NCBI RefSeq assembly: GCF_014931605.1
Contig: NZ_CP053382.1
Location: forward strand, 620,001-684,000
DNA: 64,000 nt
From: Halomonas sp. MCCC 1A13316
GTDB lineage: Bacteria; Pseudomonadota; Gammaproteobacteria; Pseudomonadales; Halomonadaceae
Reading direction: 5' to 3'
The notes beneath the pieces were generated by a model. The model was not told the DNA's origin, ran no database searches, and saw only the letters and a list, made by a program, of their open reading frames with translations. Shown piece after piece: positions 48,986-57,860 of the stretch. The translations under genes and the position numbers were made by a program. Each line of letters opens with the position of its first letter. The first letter of the stretch is position 1.

Positions 48986-50404
48986 ATGGAAGCGGCTCGA
49001 GTGACCGACACGCGCAAGAATGAGGCTCGCAGGCCGGCGGCGGCACGCACGTCGGGTGCGAAGTCAGGCAGCGCCCACGTTCTGCTGGTCGACGACGACG
49101 CCAGCCTGTTGCGTCTGCTCGGTATGCGTCTGGAAAGCCGCGGTTACCGGGTGACGACCGCCGAGAGCGGCCCCGAGGCGCTGCGCAGGCTCGAGGCCGA
49201 ACGTCCCGATATCGTGCTCTCCGACCTGCGCATGGACGAAATGGATGGCATGGCCCTGTTCCAGGCGATCCAGCGCGAGGTGCCGGGGCTGCCGGTCATC
49301 ATCCTGACCGCCCACGGTTCCATTCCCGACGCCGTGAACGCCACCCAGCAGGGGGTGTTCAGCTTCCTCACCAAGCCGGTGGACCGCGATGAGCTGTTCA
49401 AAGCCATCGACGAGGCGCTGGCCCACATGCCTACCAGTGGCGGCGAAGACAGCGAGGCCTGGCGGGCCAGCATCATCACCCGTAGCCCCGAGTTGGAGCG
49501 GGTGCTGGAGCAGGCGCGCATGGTGGCCTCCTCGGACGTCAGCGTGCTGATCACCGGCCCCTCCGGTTCGGGCAAGGAGCTACTGGCGCGAGCCATTCAC
49601 GATGCCAGCCCGCGCGCCAACCACCCATTCGTGGCGATCAACTGTGGTGCGCTGCCCGAGCAACTGCTGGAAAGCGAGCTTTTCGGCCACGCCAAGGGCG
49701 CCTTCACCGGCGCCGTCAGCGACCATAAGGGCCTGTTCCAGGCCGCCGAAGGCGGTACCCTGTTCCTCGATGAGATCGGCGACATGCCGCTGCCGCTGCA
49801 GGTCAAGCTGCTGCGCGCGCTTCAGGAGCGCCAGATTCGCCCGCTGGGTTCGACCCAGTCGATACCGGTCGACGTGCGCATTCTCTCCGCCACCCATCGC
49901 GACCTCAGCCAGGCGATGCATCAGGGCGAGTTCCGCGAGGACTTCTTCTATCGCCTCAACGTGGTCAACCTCAAGCTGCCGGCGCTGAAGGACCGCGCCG
50001 AGGACGTGCCGCTGCTGGCGCGCCATCTGGTGGCCCAGGCGGCAGAGCGCCACAAGCCGTTCGTCAAGGGGTTCTCGCCGGAAGCGCTCAACCTGCTGGC
50101 CACCAGTGCCTGGCCCGGCAACGTGCGCCAACTGGTCAACGTGGTGGAGCAGTGCGTGGCGCTGACCCGCTCGCCGATGATTCCCGAAGCGCTGGTGGCC
50201 CAGGCCCTGGCGGCGGAGGACTGTGCGTTGCCGACCTTCAACGACGCCCGCGCCGGCTTCGAACGCAGCTACCTGGTCAAGGTACTCAAGATCACCGAGG
50301 GCAACGTGACCCAGGCGGCGCGTATCGCCGGGCGCAACCGCACCGACTTCTACAAGCTGCTCAGCCGTCACGAGCTGGAGCCGAGCACCTTCAAGCCCGA
50401 GTGA
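48986..50404 (+). CDS. glrR: Sigma-54-dependent response regulator GlrR (QseF)
   Basis: GlrR activates sigma-54 promoters after phosphorylation by GlrK; in E. coli its targets include glmY and rpoE. The 472-residue protein has a receiver domain ([10 protein letters not shown]; phospho-Asp D80), AAA+ domain with Walker A GPSGSGKE (about 191-198), the sigma-54-contact GAFTGA (238-243), Walker [13 protein letters not shown], and a C-terminal Fis-type helix-turn-helix ([31 protein letters not shown]). GGGAG precedes the ATG at 48986. It follows qseG after 31 bp. The intact GAFTGA and two TGTC-N10-GACA sites at 46.1 kb make autogenous control of the RNA locus likely. Confidence 0.97.
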   Translation: MEAARVTDTRKNEARRPAAARTSGAKSGSAHVLLVDDDASLLRLLGMRLESRGYRVTTAESGPEALRRLEAERPDIVLSDLRMDEMDGMALFQAIQREVPGLPVIILTAHGSIPDAVNATQQGVFSFLTKPVDRDELFKAIDEALAHMPTSGGEDSEAWRASIITRSPELERVLEQARMVASSDVSVLITGPSGSGKELLARAIHDASPRANHPFVAINCGALPEQLLESELFGHAKGAFTGAVSDHKGLFQAAEGGTLFLDEIGDMPLPLQVKLLRALQERQIRPLGSTQSIPVDVRILSATHRDLSQAMHQGEFREDFFYRLNVVNLKLPALKDRAEDVPLLARHLVAQAAERHKPFVKGFSPEALNLLATSAWPGNVRQLVNVVEQCVALTRSPMIPEALVAQALAAEDCALPTFNDARAGFERSYLVKVLKITEGNVTQAARIAGRNRTDFYKLLSRHELEPSTFKPE

Positions 50405-50438
50405 TGCGGGCCGGGCCCACGGCCAGCATGCGAGAAGC

Positions 50439-50485
50439 GCCCCGTTTTCGGCCTGACTACAGAGAGCCGAAAACGGGGCTCTTCT
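50439..50485 (+). terminator. Terminator after glrR
   Basis: GCCCCGTTTTCGGC and GCCGAAAACGGGGC are a perfect 14-bp stem around a 13-nt loop, followed by TCTTCTGCG. It ends the glrKR operon and stands between it and the convergent xseA. Confidence 0.8.
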
Positions 50486-50502
50486 GCGTTTGATACCTTC
50501 GC

Positions 50503-51843
50503 CTACTTGAGGCGGCGCTTCACCTCGACGCTCAATCTACCCTCGCCCAGGCGGGCGGTCAGCGCCTGGCCCGGCTGGGTATCGGCGGCGCGTCGTATCA
50601 CCTTGCCCTCGTCGTCCTGAAGGATGGCATAGCCCCGCCCCAGCACCGCCAGCGGGCTCACCGCCTGAAGCTGGCGTGCCAGGCCGGCCAGGCCTTCGCG
50701 GCGGCGCGACATGTCGCGCTGCATGGTCTGCTCGAGCCTGGCCCGGGCGAGCGCCAGGCGTTCCCCGGCCTGCCCGACCCCGCGCCGGGGATGGCAGGCG
50801 CTCATGCGTCGCTGCAGGTAGCCCAGCTGCTGGCGCTCGGTGGCGAGCCGTGCATGCACGGCGCGCTGTAGTCGGGCTTCCAGTTCACCGAAGATCCGGC
50901 GCTCCTGGGCCAGCACCTCCCCGGGGTGACGCAACCGGGCGCGCAGGTGATCGAGCCGCTGGGCGTCGCGCTCCAGTCGCGCCTGGGTACAGCGTGCGAG
51001 CTGGCGCTCCAGACCGACCAGGCGGCGCTGCAGGTCGCGGCCATCCGGTACCAGTATCTCGGCCGCGGCGGAAGGGGTAGGCGCACGCCGGTCGGCAGCC
51101 AGATCCGACAGGGTGGTATCGACCTCATGGCCCACCGCCGACATCACCGGTAGGCGTGAATGAAAGATCGCCCGCGCCAGGTGCTCGTCGTTGAACGCCC
51201 ACAGGTCCTCCAGGCTGCCACCGCCGCGGGTGATGAGGATCACGTCCTGCGCGGGATCGAGCGCCTGCTGCCGGTTGAGCAGCCCCAGCGCGGCGATCAG
51301 CGCTGGGGCGGCCTCGCGGCCCTGCACCGGCACGGCGATCAGCGTGACCCGTGCCAGCGGCCAGCGCGACGCGAGCACCGCCAGCACGTCGCGTATCGCC
51401 GCGCCGGTCGGCGAAGTCAGCACCAACAGATGGCGCGGCGGGCAGGGCAGGGGCCGCGCATTGGCGAAGACGCCTTCGGCGGTGAGCCGCTGCTTGAGCC
51501 GTTCCAGCGCAAGCAGCAGCTCGCCTTCGCCGGCCGGCTGCACCGCCTCGGCGATCAACTGGTAGTCGCCGCGCGGCTCGAACAGCGACACCCGCCCGCG
51601 AACCCGCACCCGGTCTCCGTCGCGCATGGGCGCCGCGACGAAGCGGGCGCGATTGCGAAACAGTGCGCCGCGCAGCTGCGCCGAAGCGTCTTTCAACGTG
51701 AAATAGACATGCCCCGACGCTGGCCGCGATACGCCGGAGAGCTCACCCTCGACCCACACCTCGCCGATGCCCGACTCAAGCAGCTGACGAGCGCGGCGGT
51801 TCACTTCACTGACGGAGAGGGCAGTGGCGTCGGGTGGGGGCAT
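50503..51843 (-). CDS. xseA: Exodeoxyribonuclease VII large subunit
   Basis: XseA with XseB forms exonuclease VII, which degrades single-stranded DNA from both ends. The 446-residue protein has an N-terminal OB fold (SVSEVNRRARQLLESGIGEVWVEGELSG, HVYFTLKD), a catalytic middle domain (VLTSPTGAAIRDVL, TRGGGSLEDLWAFNDEHLARAI, SAVGHEVDTTLSDLAADRRAPTPSAAAE), and a long coiled-coil arm at the C-terminus. The ATG at 51843 fits the family start; an upstream start at 51885 adds 14 unsupported residues. xseB is not in the window. Confidence 0.96.
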   Translation of the reverse strand: MPPPDATALSVSEVNRRARQLLESGIGEVWVEGELSGVSRPASGHVYFTLKDASAQLRGALFRNRARFVAAPMRDGDRVRVRGRVSLFEPRGDYQLIAEAVQPAGEGELLLALERLKQRLTAEGVFANARPLPCPPRHLLVLTSPTGAAIRDVLAVLASRWPLARVTLIAVPVQGREAAPALIAALGLLNRQQALDPAQDVILITRGGGSLEDLWAFNDEHLARAIFHSRLPVMSAVGHEVDTTLSDLAADRRAPTPSAAAEILVPDGRDLQRRLVGLERQLARCTQARLERDAQRLDHLRARLRHPGEVLAQERRIFGELEARLQRAVHARLATERQQLGYLQRRMSACHPRRGVGQAGERLALARARLEQTMQRDMSRRREGLAGLARQLQAVSPLAVLGRGYAILQDDEGKVIRRAADTQPGQALTARLGEGRLSVEVKRRLK

Positions 51844-51938
51844 GCAGGGTCTCGCAGTTTTCGGACGAAGCCGGCACTTTAGCATGGCCCGCAGCGTGCC
51901 GGCATGGCGACGGTGGGAGAGGCGGGCAGTCTTCTAAC

Positions 51939-51965
51939 AAAAAAAGCGCCGGCAGGAACCGACGC
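51939..51965 (-). terminator. Terminator of the PRC-barrel gene
   Basis: Read on the minus strand, GCGTCGG pairs with CCGGCGC (one G-U pair) with a 6-nt loop and is followed by seven T residues. It lies 30 bp after the stop of the PRC-barrel gene and before xseA. Confidence 0.75.
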
Positions 51966-51995
51966 AAGAAACATCATGGGGAGGGGTAAAGCTAA

Positions 51996-52565
51996 CTACG
52001 AATCATCCTCGGCGGCACCTTCCTTGCCCCAGGTGCCGCCAGCGACACCTTCACCTTGCCAGGCGCTACGCCCGGTGAAGTTGGTGCGCAGCTCCTCGCT
52101 CTGCTCGTCGAACCAGTTCTGCTCATACTCCGGAAAACTTTCTAGATCCTCGGAGTTGGCATCGATCAGAACGCGGTGGCTCACGTAGCCTTCACCGAAT
52201 GCCCGGTTCTCGTCGCGGTCGGTCTCGACGCGGACATCCTTGATGTCGGCCACGATCTCACGGCCGCCCATGCCCAGAATCTCACCGGTTTCGATCACTA
52301 GGGCGCTGACCTTCTGTTCGTCGTCGAGCAGGATGTCTTCGACTTCGCCGACATCCTCGTCGGGGTCGTCTCTCAGATAGACATCCGCATCCATCAGATC
52401 CTCAGCAGAGTAGAGCCCCTGCGCTTGGACCGACTCCTGCTGGTTCTGCTGCTGGCCGTTGTCCTGACCGTTCTCGTTCTCATGCTGATCTGCGATCGCC
52501 TGGCTACCGAAGGCCAAACTACCGCTGACAGCGGCGACTGCGATGGTCAATAGGCGCTTTTGCAT
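51996..52565 (-). CDS. Exported PRC-barrel domain protein
   Basis: A 189-residue secreted protein with a signal peptide (about 1-25, cleaved after FGSQAIA), a Gln/Asn/Glu-rich linker (ENGQDNGQQQNQQES), and a PRC-barrel domain (SAEDLMDADVYLRDDPDEDVGEVEDILLD and VSALVIETGEILGMGGREI). It is strikingly acidic, which suits a halophile's periplasm. AAGGAGA precedes the ATG at 52565. PRC-barrels are small beta domains often in stress or photosynthetic-centre proteins; the exact function is unknown. csbD starts 59 bp upstream on the same strand. Confidence 0.82.
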   Translation of the reverse strand: MQKRLLTIAVAAVSGSLAFGSQAIADQHENENGQDNGQQQNQQESVQAQGLYSAEDLMDADVYLRDDPDEDVGEVEDILLDDEQKVSALVIETGEILGMGGREIVADIKDVRVETDRDENRAFGEGYVSHRVLIDANSEDLESFPEYEQNWFDEQSEELRTNFTGRSAWQGEGVAGGTWGKEGAAEDDS

Positions 52566-52624
52566 GATCGTTCTCCTTTCCTTGGTTTCGGATCTTGCTT
52601 TGAGACGGGCGCTCATCAATGGCT

Positions 52625-52822
52625 TCAAAGGCTGCGCGCCCATTCATCGGCCTGGCGTTCGGCTTCTTCACGCTCCAGGCCATAACGCTGCTGGAGCTTG
52701 CCGATCAGCTGCTCACGCTTGCCGGCAATCTGATCGAGTTCTTCATCGCTGAACTCGCCCCAACTGGCACGGGCCTTGCCCATGTACTCCTTCCATTTAC
52801 CTTCGATCTGGTCCCAGTTCAT
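52625..52822 (-). CDS. CsbD-like stress protein
   Basis: A 65-residue CsbD-family protein: MNWDQIEGKWKEYMGKARASWG and DELDQIAGKREQLIGKLQQRYG-like sequence (SDEELDQIAGKREQLIGKLQ). CsbD proteins are abundant under sigma-B-type or general stress in many bacteria, role unknown. AAGGAG lies just before the ATG at 52822. It forms a small stress unit with the PRC-barrel gene downstream. Confidence 0.92.
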   Translation of the reverse strand: MNWDQIEGKWKEYMGKARASWGEFSDEELDQIAGKREQLIGKLQQRYGLEREEAERQADEWARSL

Positions 52823-52942
52823 CTCGTCACTCCTTCCGTGAGTCGACCGTTTCCGTCGTTGGACCCGTTTTGTACTTCACAAGCTAGATCACGGAACTGC
52901 TGCTGTAAGTCAAAGTCGGTTTCGGACTGTTTCGAAGAGTAA

Positions 52943-54025
52943 TTAGGCCAGCAGGCGGCGGAAGGCACGCAGCATGAGCGGCATCAGGAGCATCAAGGCC
53001 GTGATACGCAGCAGATGGTGAGACGTCACGAAGGCAGGGTCGATGCCGAGCGAAAGGGCAACCAGGCTCAGCTCCGGGGCACCGCCGGGCATATTGGCCA
53101 AAAGCGCCGCCGCCATGGAGTACCCGGTCACCGCATGAATGCTCCAGGCCGCCGCGATGGCAATCAGCATCAGCACCGCGGCTTGCAGCGTCGCCATCCA
53201 CAGGTTGAAGGCCACTGCGGCAAGCGGCGTTCCGCCGAAGCGGATGCCTACCGATACCCCGATGATGACCTGGGCGATGGCCAATACCGAAGGGGGAACC
53301 ACCGCGTGAGTCAGGCCGGTGAGATGAAGCGCCGCCGACACCAGCGCGGGACCGAACAGGAAGGCGTTGGGCAAACGCAGCAGGCGGCCCAGGCCGATGC
53401 CGACCACGCCGGAGCCCAGCAGCCAGGCGATATCGAAGAGGGAGGGAAGCCACAGCCAGGAGGCGGAGCCTGCGGGGCGCAAGCCGAGTTCGACATGCCC
53501 CAGCACATCCAGCAGCGGGGGTATCGATAACAGCAGGATCAAAATGCGGGTGGCGTGGGTCAGGCCGACGATACGCAGATCCGCCCCCGACTCCATGGCC
53601 ATGGCGGTGACCGCCGAAACGCCGCCGGGAATGCCGGCGTACAGGGCGGTCTCGACGGAGTACCCGGCCACTCGATGCGCGAACCAGAACGAAAAGGCCC
53701 ACATCACGGAAGTGGCGAGCAGCATCATGGCGAGGCTGATCGTCCATGGCATGACGTCGCCGGCCATATCGGGAGAGAAGGCCGAACCCAACATGACGCC
53801 GATCACCGCCAGCACGGCCTTGCGTGCCGAGCCCGGGCTGCGCAGCTGCACTCCGGCCAGGCTGGGCAGGGTCGTCGCCAGCATGGCGCCCAGCAGCCAA
53901 GGCAGCGGCAGGCCAGCCCAATAAGCGAGGCTGCCGCCGAGCAGGCCCAGCAGCAGGGTGGGGAGAAAAGCGCGCAGGGCGTCGAACCGGGTTCGCTTCG
54001 AGAGGAGCAAGGGCGGTATCCGCAT
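52943..54025 (-). CDS. AbrB-family membrane protein
   Basis: A roughly 360-residue integral membrane protein of the AbrB family (PF05145; not the DNA-binding AbrB of Bacillus). It consists of two similar halves with motifs WAGLPLPWLLGAML, YAGIPGGVSAVTAMA, and in the second half NMPGGAPELSLVALS. The family is annotated as ammonia monooxygenase-like or of unknown function; transport is likely. Start uncertain: ATG 54025 or TTG 54040; neither has a good ribosome site. It lies downstream of tctA on the same strand, with a GC hairpin (about 54057-54074) between, so it is likely part of the tct operon. Transport of a related substrate is inference. Confidence 0.8.
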   Translation of the reverse strand: MRIPPLLLSKRTRFDALRAFLPTLLLGLLGGSLAYWAGLPLPWLLGAMLATTLPSLAGVQLRSPGSARKAVLAVIGVMLGSAFSPDMAGDVMPWTISLAMMLLATSVMWAFSFWFAHRVAGYSVETALYAGIPGGVSAVTAMAMESGADLRIVGLTHATRILILLLSIPPLLDVLGHVELGLRPAGSASWLWLPSLFDIAWLLGSGVVGIGLGRLLRLPNAFLFGPALVSAALHLTGLTHAVVPPSVLAIAQVIIGVSVGIRFGGTPLAAVAFNLWMATLQAAVLMLIAIAAAWSIHAVTGYSMAAALLANMPGGAPELSLVALSLGIDPAFVTSHHLLRITALMLLMPLMLRAFRRLLA

Positions 54026-54080
54026 CAGGCCATCAGTCAATCAGAAAAGGAGTATTGCCGGGGCTGGGCCCCGGCCGGGT

Positions 54081-55583
54081 TCAGGCGCGCCCCAGGCGCG
54101 CTTTCAACAGCTTGGGCAGCAGCCAGGGCAGTATCAGCAGTGCCGCGGCGGAAATCCACAAGCCGAGCGAGATGCCGGAGCGCCACAGGATCTCCAGGTC
54201 GCCACCGCTGATCGACAGGGCGCGGCGCAGGTTCTGCTCCATCAGCCCGCCCAGCACGTAGCCGAGAATCACCGGGGCCAGCGAGAAACCCAGCTTTCGC
54301 AGCAGGTAGCCGAACACGCCGATGATCAGCATCAGGTAGATCGCGGTGAGGTCGGAATGGAGCTGGTAGACGCCGACGAAGGCCAGGATGGCGATGCCCG
54401 GCACCAGCACCCAGCGCGGGATGGTCAACACCCGGGCGAACACCCCGGCGAGCGGCAGGTTGAGCGCCAGCAGCACCAGGTTGCCGATATACAACGAAGC
54501 GATCAGGCCGCCGGCGACCTCCGGGCGTTCGCTGAACATCATCGGACCGGGAGTGATGTTGTAGAGCATCAGCGCGCCGAGCAGCACGGCGGTGGTGCCG
54601 GAACCGGGAATGCCAAGGGTCAGCATCGGCACGAACGAGCCCGCCGCCGCGGCATTGTTGGCCGACTCCGGGGCCGCCAGGCCGCGCATGTCGCCGTTGC
54701 CGAAGGTGCCCTCCTTGTCGGAGAGGCGCTTCTCGGTGGTGTAGGAGACCGCGCCGGCCACCGAGGCCCCGGTACCGGGCAGCACGCCGATGATGAAGCC
54801 GATCAGCCCCGAACGCAGCATGGCGCCCTTGCAGAAGAGCACTTCCTTGAGCGTGACGAAGACCCGCCCCAGCGGGGGAATGTCACCGTCGGAATCCTTG
54901 CGGTTGGCATGCTCGAGCATCAGCAGGATCTCGCTGATGGCGAACAGGCCGATGATCATCACCACGAAGTCGATGCCGTCGTAGAGTTCGGGCATGCCGA
55001 AGGTGTAGCGCAGCACCCCGGTACCCGAATCGACGCCGACGGTGCCGATCAGCACGCCCAGCACCGCGCCGATGGCGGTCTTGGTCGGGTCCTTACCCAT
55101 CATCACCGACATCGAGGCAAAGGCGAACACCATCAAGGCGAAGAACTCGGCGGGGCCGAACATCACCGCGACTTCCGCCAGCAGCGGGGCGAACAGCGTC
55201 AGGCCGAGAATGGCGATGGTCGCACCGACGAAGGAGCTGACCGCCGACAGACCCAGCGCCGGGCCGGCGAGCCCCTGCTTGGCCAGCGGGTGGCCGTCGA
55301 GAGTGGTCATCACCGCACCGGCGTCGCCGGGCACGTTGAGCAGGATGCTCGACATGCGACCGCCGTATTCGGCCCCGGTATAGATGCCGGCGAGCAGGAT
55401 CAACGCCGACTCGGCCGGCAGGCCCAGGGTGTAGGCCAGCGGCATCAGGATGGCGATGCCGTTGATCGGGCCGATGCCGGGCAGGGCGCCGAACAGCGTG
55501 CCGAGCAGGGCGCCGAGGAAGGCCAGCCCAAGATTCAGCGGGCTCAGCGCAACGCCGAAGCCCTGGATCAGGAAATCGAACAT
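54081..55583 (-). CDS. tctA: Tripartite tricarboxylate transporter large membrane subunit TctA
   Basis: TctA is the main membrane component of the TTT family importer. The 500-residue protein has about eleven to twelve helices, with the first helix reading FDFLIQGFGVALSPLNLGL and family motifs GALLGTLFGALPGIGPINGIAIL, ALILLAGIYTGAEYGGRMSSIL, GDAGAVMTTLDGHPLAKQG, AAPESANNAAAAGSFVPMLTLGIPGSGTTAVLLGAL. GAGGAA precedes the ATG at 55583. tctC-tctB-tctA are in order on this strand. Substrate cannot be read from the sequence; the family imports citrate or other di/tricarboxylates. Confidence 0.97.
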   Translation of the reverse strand: MFDFLIQGFGVALSPLNLGLAFLGALLGTLFGALPGIGPINGIAILMPLAYTLGLPAESALILLAGIYTGAEYGGRMSSILLNVPGDAGAVMTTLDGHPLAKQGLAGPALGLSAVSSFVGATIAILGLTLFAPLLAEVAVMFGPAEFFALMVFAFASMSVMMGKDPTKTAIGAVLGVLIGTVGVDSGTGVLRYTFGMPELYDGIDFVVMIIGLFAISEILLMLEHANRKDSDGDIPPLGRVFVTLKEVLFCKGAMLRSGLIGFIIGVLPGTGASVAGAVSYTTEKRLSDKEGTFGNGDMRGLAAPESANNAAAAGSFVPMLTLGIPGSGTTAVLLGALMLYNITPGPMMFSERPEVAGGLIASLYIGNLVLLALNLPLAGVFARVLTIPRWVLVPGIAILAFVGVYQLHSDLTAIYLMLIIGVFGYLLRKLGFSLAPVILGYVLGGLMEQNLRRALSISGGDLEILWRSGISLGLWISAAALLILPWLLPKLLKARLGRA

Positions 55584-55615
55584 GAGGGCGTTCCTCTAAA
55601 CATGATGACGTTCCT

Positions 55616-56065
55616 CTAGATGAAGGGGCGCAGCCAGTCACCGCTGGGCAGCGAGATCCCCAGCCCGGCGGTGAACACGTAATAGCTGCCCACGGCCATC
55701 AGCACGCCGGTCAGCAGCGCCTTGCCCCAGGGAGCGGCGAAAGCCCGCGCCAGCGCGAACGCCGTCAGCAGAGTGGTGGCAATGAAGCCCAGCCGCGTGA
55801 ACAGCAGTGCGTAGACCAGCAGCGCGGCGAGCACTGCCAGCAGCTTCACGACCAGGGAGCGGTCGGGCCAGTGGCCGTTGCTGCCGGGCTTGAGCACCAG
55901 CACCAGTGACAGGCCGGCGAGCAGGATCGACAGCAGCAGTGGAAAGGCCTTGGGCCCCACGGGGTCGTAGCTGAAAGGCACGTGAAGCCTGGCGGCCTGG
56001 ACGGCGACGAACGCCGCCAGACCGATCAGGCACAGGCCCAGTACTCGGTCGGCGGCAAGCTTCAT
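55616..56065 (-). CDS. tctB: Tripartite tricarboxylate transporter small membrane subunit TctB
   Basis: TctB is the small four-helix membrane subunit of the TTT transporter. The 149-residue protein has hydrophobic helices at about 8-26, 41-58, 78-110 and 116-140, and the typical charged LHVPFSYDPVGPKAFPLLLSILL between helices 1 and 2. Its ATG overlaps the tctC stop. Confidence 0.92.
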   Translation of the reverse strand: MKLAADRVLGLCLIGLAAFVAVQAARLHVPFSYDPVGPKAFPLLLSILLAGLSLVLVLKPGSNGHWPDRSLVVKLLAVLAALLVYALLFTRLGFIATTLLTAFALARAFAAPWGKALLTGVLMAVGSYYVFTAGLGISLPSGDWLRPFI

Positions 56066-57048
56066 TGGCTCAGGCCCACTTCTTCTGCCAGTGACTTGAA
56101 CTGCGCGACCTGCTCCTGGACGTAGCTATCGAACTCGGGCCCGAAGCGCGACATCGGGAACAGTCCGCGGGCCTCTCGCAGCTCGGCGAACTGCTCCGAC
56201 TCGGACAGTTCGGTGAGCCGCTCGACCCAGGCAGCGTAGGCTTCATCGTCGACCTCAGGGCCCATGTAATAGCCGCGCCAGATCGGCCACTGCACGTCGT
56301 AGCCCTGCTCGGCGGCGGTGGGGATATCGGCGTAGGGGCCGCCCATGCGCTCCTCGGAGAGCGCCGCCAGCACGCGGACCTTGCCGCTCTCGAGCTGCGA
56401 CTTGAGCTCGGAGAGGTCACCGGTAAAGACCTGGATATGGTCGCCGAGCAGCGCCGCCAGTGCTTCGCCGCCACCCTCGAAGGCAACGTAACGCAGGTCT
56501 TGCGGGGCAATGTCGGCGGACTTGGCGGTCAGCGCCGCCTTCATCCAGTCCTGGCTGCCGATCGTGCCGCCGGCGCCGAAGGCGATCTCGCCGGGGCTGT
56601 CGCGCAGATCGGCCATCAGCTCGTCGAGGTCCTGCCAGGGCGCATCGGCATTGACCACGATGGCGCCGTAGTCGACGCCCAGGGCGCCCAGCCAGCGGAC
56701 TTCGGTAGCGTCGTACTGGCCGAACTTGCCCAGCGCCAGGTTGACCGCCGCGCCGGTGCTGGCCGCCACGATCAGGTTGGGATCGTCGGTGCGCACGCCG
56801 TTGACGTGGTTGTAGGCCACGGCACCGATGCCGCCCGGCATGTAGGTGACGACCATCGGCTGGTCGATCAGCCCGGTTTCCTGCAGGCCGTTGGCCGCCA
56901 GGCGGCAGGTCAGGTCGTAGCCGCCGCCCGGCTTGGCCGGGGCGATACACTCGGTGGAATCGGATTGGGCCTGCGCACCGCCGGCGACCAGCATGCCGCC
57001 CAGCAGGGCCAGCCCGGAGCAGTGACGGAAAGCCTTGTTGATCTTCAT
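56062..57048 (-). CDS. tctC: Tricarboxylate-binding protein TctC (Bug family)
   Basis: TctC is the periplasmic substrate-binding protein. The 328-residue protein has a signal peptide (about 1-25, ending GGAQAQ), the Bug-family CIAPAKPGGGYDLTCR loop that binds the carboxylate, VVTYMPGGIGAVAYN, and the second binding loop FGAGGTIGSQDWMKAAL. CAGGAG precedes ATG 57048; a reading from 57177 lacks family similarity. It is divergent from tctD, separated by a 143-bp shared promoter region. Confidence 0.95.
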   Translation of the reverse strand: MKINKAFRHCSGLALLGGMLVAGGAQAQSDSTECIAPAKPGGGYDLTCRLAANGLQETGLIDQPMVVTYMPGGIGAVAYNHVNGVRTDDPNLIVAASTGAAVNLALGKFGQYDATEVRWLGALGVDYGAIVVNADAPWQDLDELMADLRDSPGEIAFGAGGTIGSQDWMKAALTAKSADIAPQDLRYVAFEGGGEALAALLGDHIQVFTGDLSELKSQLESGKVRVLAALSEERMGGPYADIPTAAEQGYDVQWPIWRGYYMGPEVDDEAYAAWVERLTELSESEQFAELREARGLFPMSRFGPEFDSYVQEQVAQFKSLAEEVGLSQ

Positions 57049-57191
57049 GGCGAACTCCTGTTCTCTTGTTCTGTGAACGCGGAGAGGGATTTCCCCGCCT
57101 GCCATCGCTGTGGATGCCAGAACGGCCATGCTAGGCGCGCAACCTTTCACCAACCTGTCATCTCGCCACCGCCTCATGGGACTTTGGTCGT

Positions 57192-57860
57192 ATGCGCCTG
57201 CTCGTCGTCGAGGACGATCCTCTCATCGCCCGTTCGCTGCACCAGGCCCTTACACCGCTGGGCAATACTGTCGAAGGCTTCGCGCGCCATGCCGAGGCCA
57301 GCGCGGCACTGCGCCACGATAGCTTCGACCTGATCCTGCTCGACCTGGGGCTGCCCGACGGCGACGGCCTGACGCTGCTCGGCGAACTGCGCGAACGCGG
57401 CGACACCACCCCGGTGCTGATCCTCACCGCCCGCGACGGCATCGACGACCGGGTGCGCGGGCTCGACCTGGGCGCCGACGACTATCTGGCCAAGCCGTTC
57501 TCGCTCGCCGAGCTCGAGGCGCGGGTGCGCGCCCTGCTGCGGCGCAGCCAGCAGCGCAGCGACAACCGCCTGCGCCTGGGCGCGCTGTGCTTCGACCCGG
57601 CCCTGGGCCTCGCCACGCTGCATGACGAACCCCTCGAGCTGCCGCGTCGCGAGCTGTGCCTGCTGGAAGACCTGCTGCTGCATGCCGGCAGCATCACCCC
57701 GCGCGAGATGCTCGAGAACCGGCTGTTCGGTTTCGGTGAGGTGGGCTCCAATGCCCTGGAGGTCTACATCAGCCGCCTGCGCAAGCGGCTGAAGGACAGC
57801 GGGCTGCGCATCCGCACCTTTCGCGGCCTGGGCTATCGGCTCGAGGAAGAGCGCGAGTGA
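57192..57860 (+). CDS. tctD: Response regulator TctD
   Basis: A 222-residue OmpR/PhoB-type regulator with receiver (phospho-Asp D51 in LILLDLGLPDGDGL, VVEDDPLI at the start) and a C-terminal winged helix (ELPRRELCLLEDLL, VYISRLRKRLKDSG, FRGLGYRL). In Salmonella TctD controls tricarboxylate uptake. It is divergent from tctC and overlaps tctE (GTGA). Position makes it the likely activator of tctCBA. Confidence 0.94.
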   Translation: MRLLVVEDDPLIARSLHQALTPLGNTVEGFARHAEASAALRHDSFDLILLDLGLPDGDGLTLLGELRERGDTTPVLILTARDGIDDRVRGLDLGADDYLAKPFSLAELEARVRALLRRSQQRSDNRLRLGALCFDPALGLATLHDEPLELPRRELCLLEDLLLHAGSITPREMLENRLFGFGEVGSNALEVYISRLRKRLKDSGLRIRTFRGLGYRLEEERE

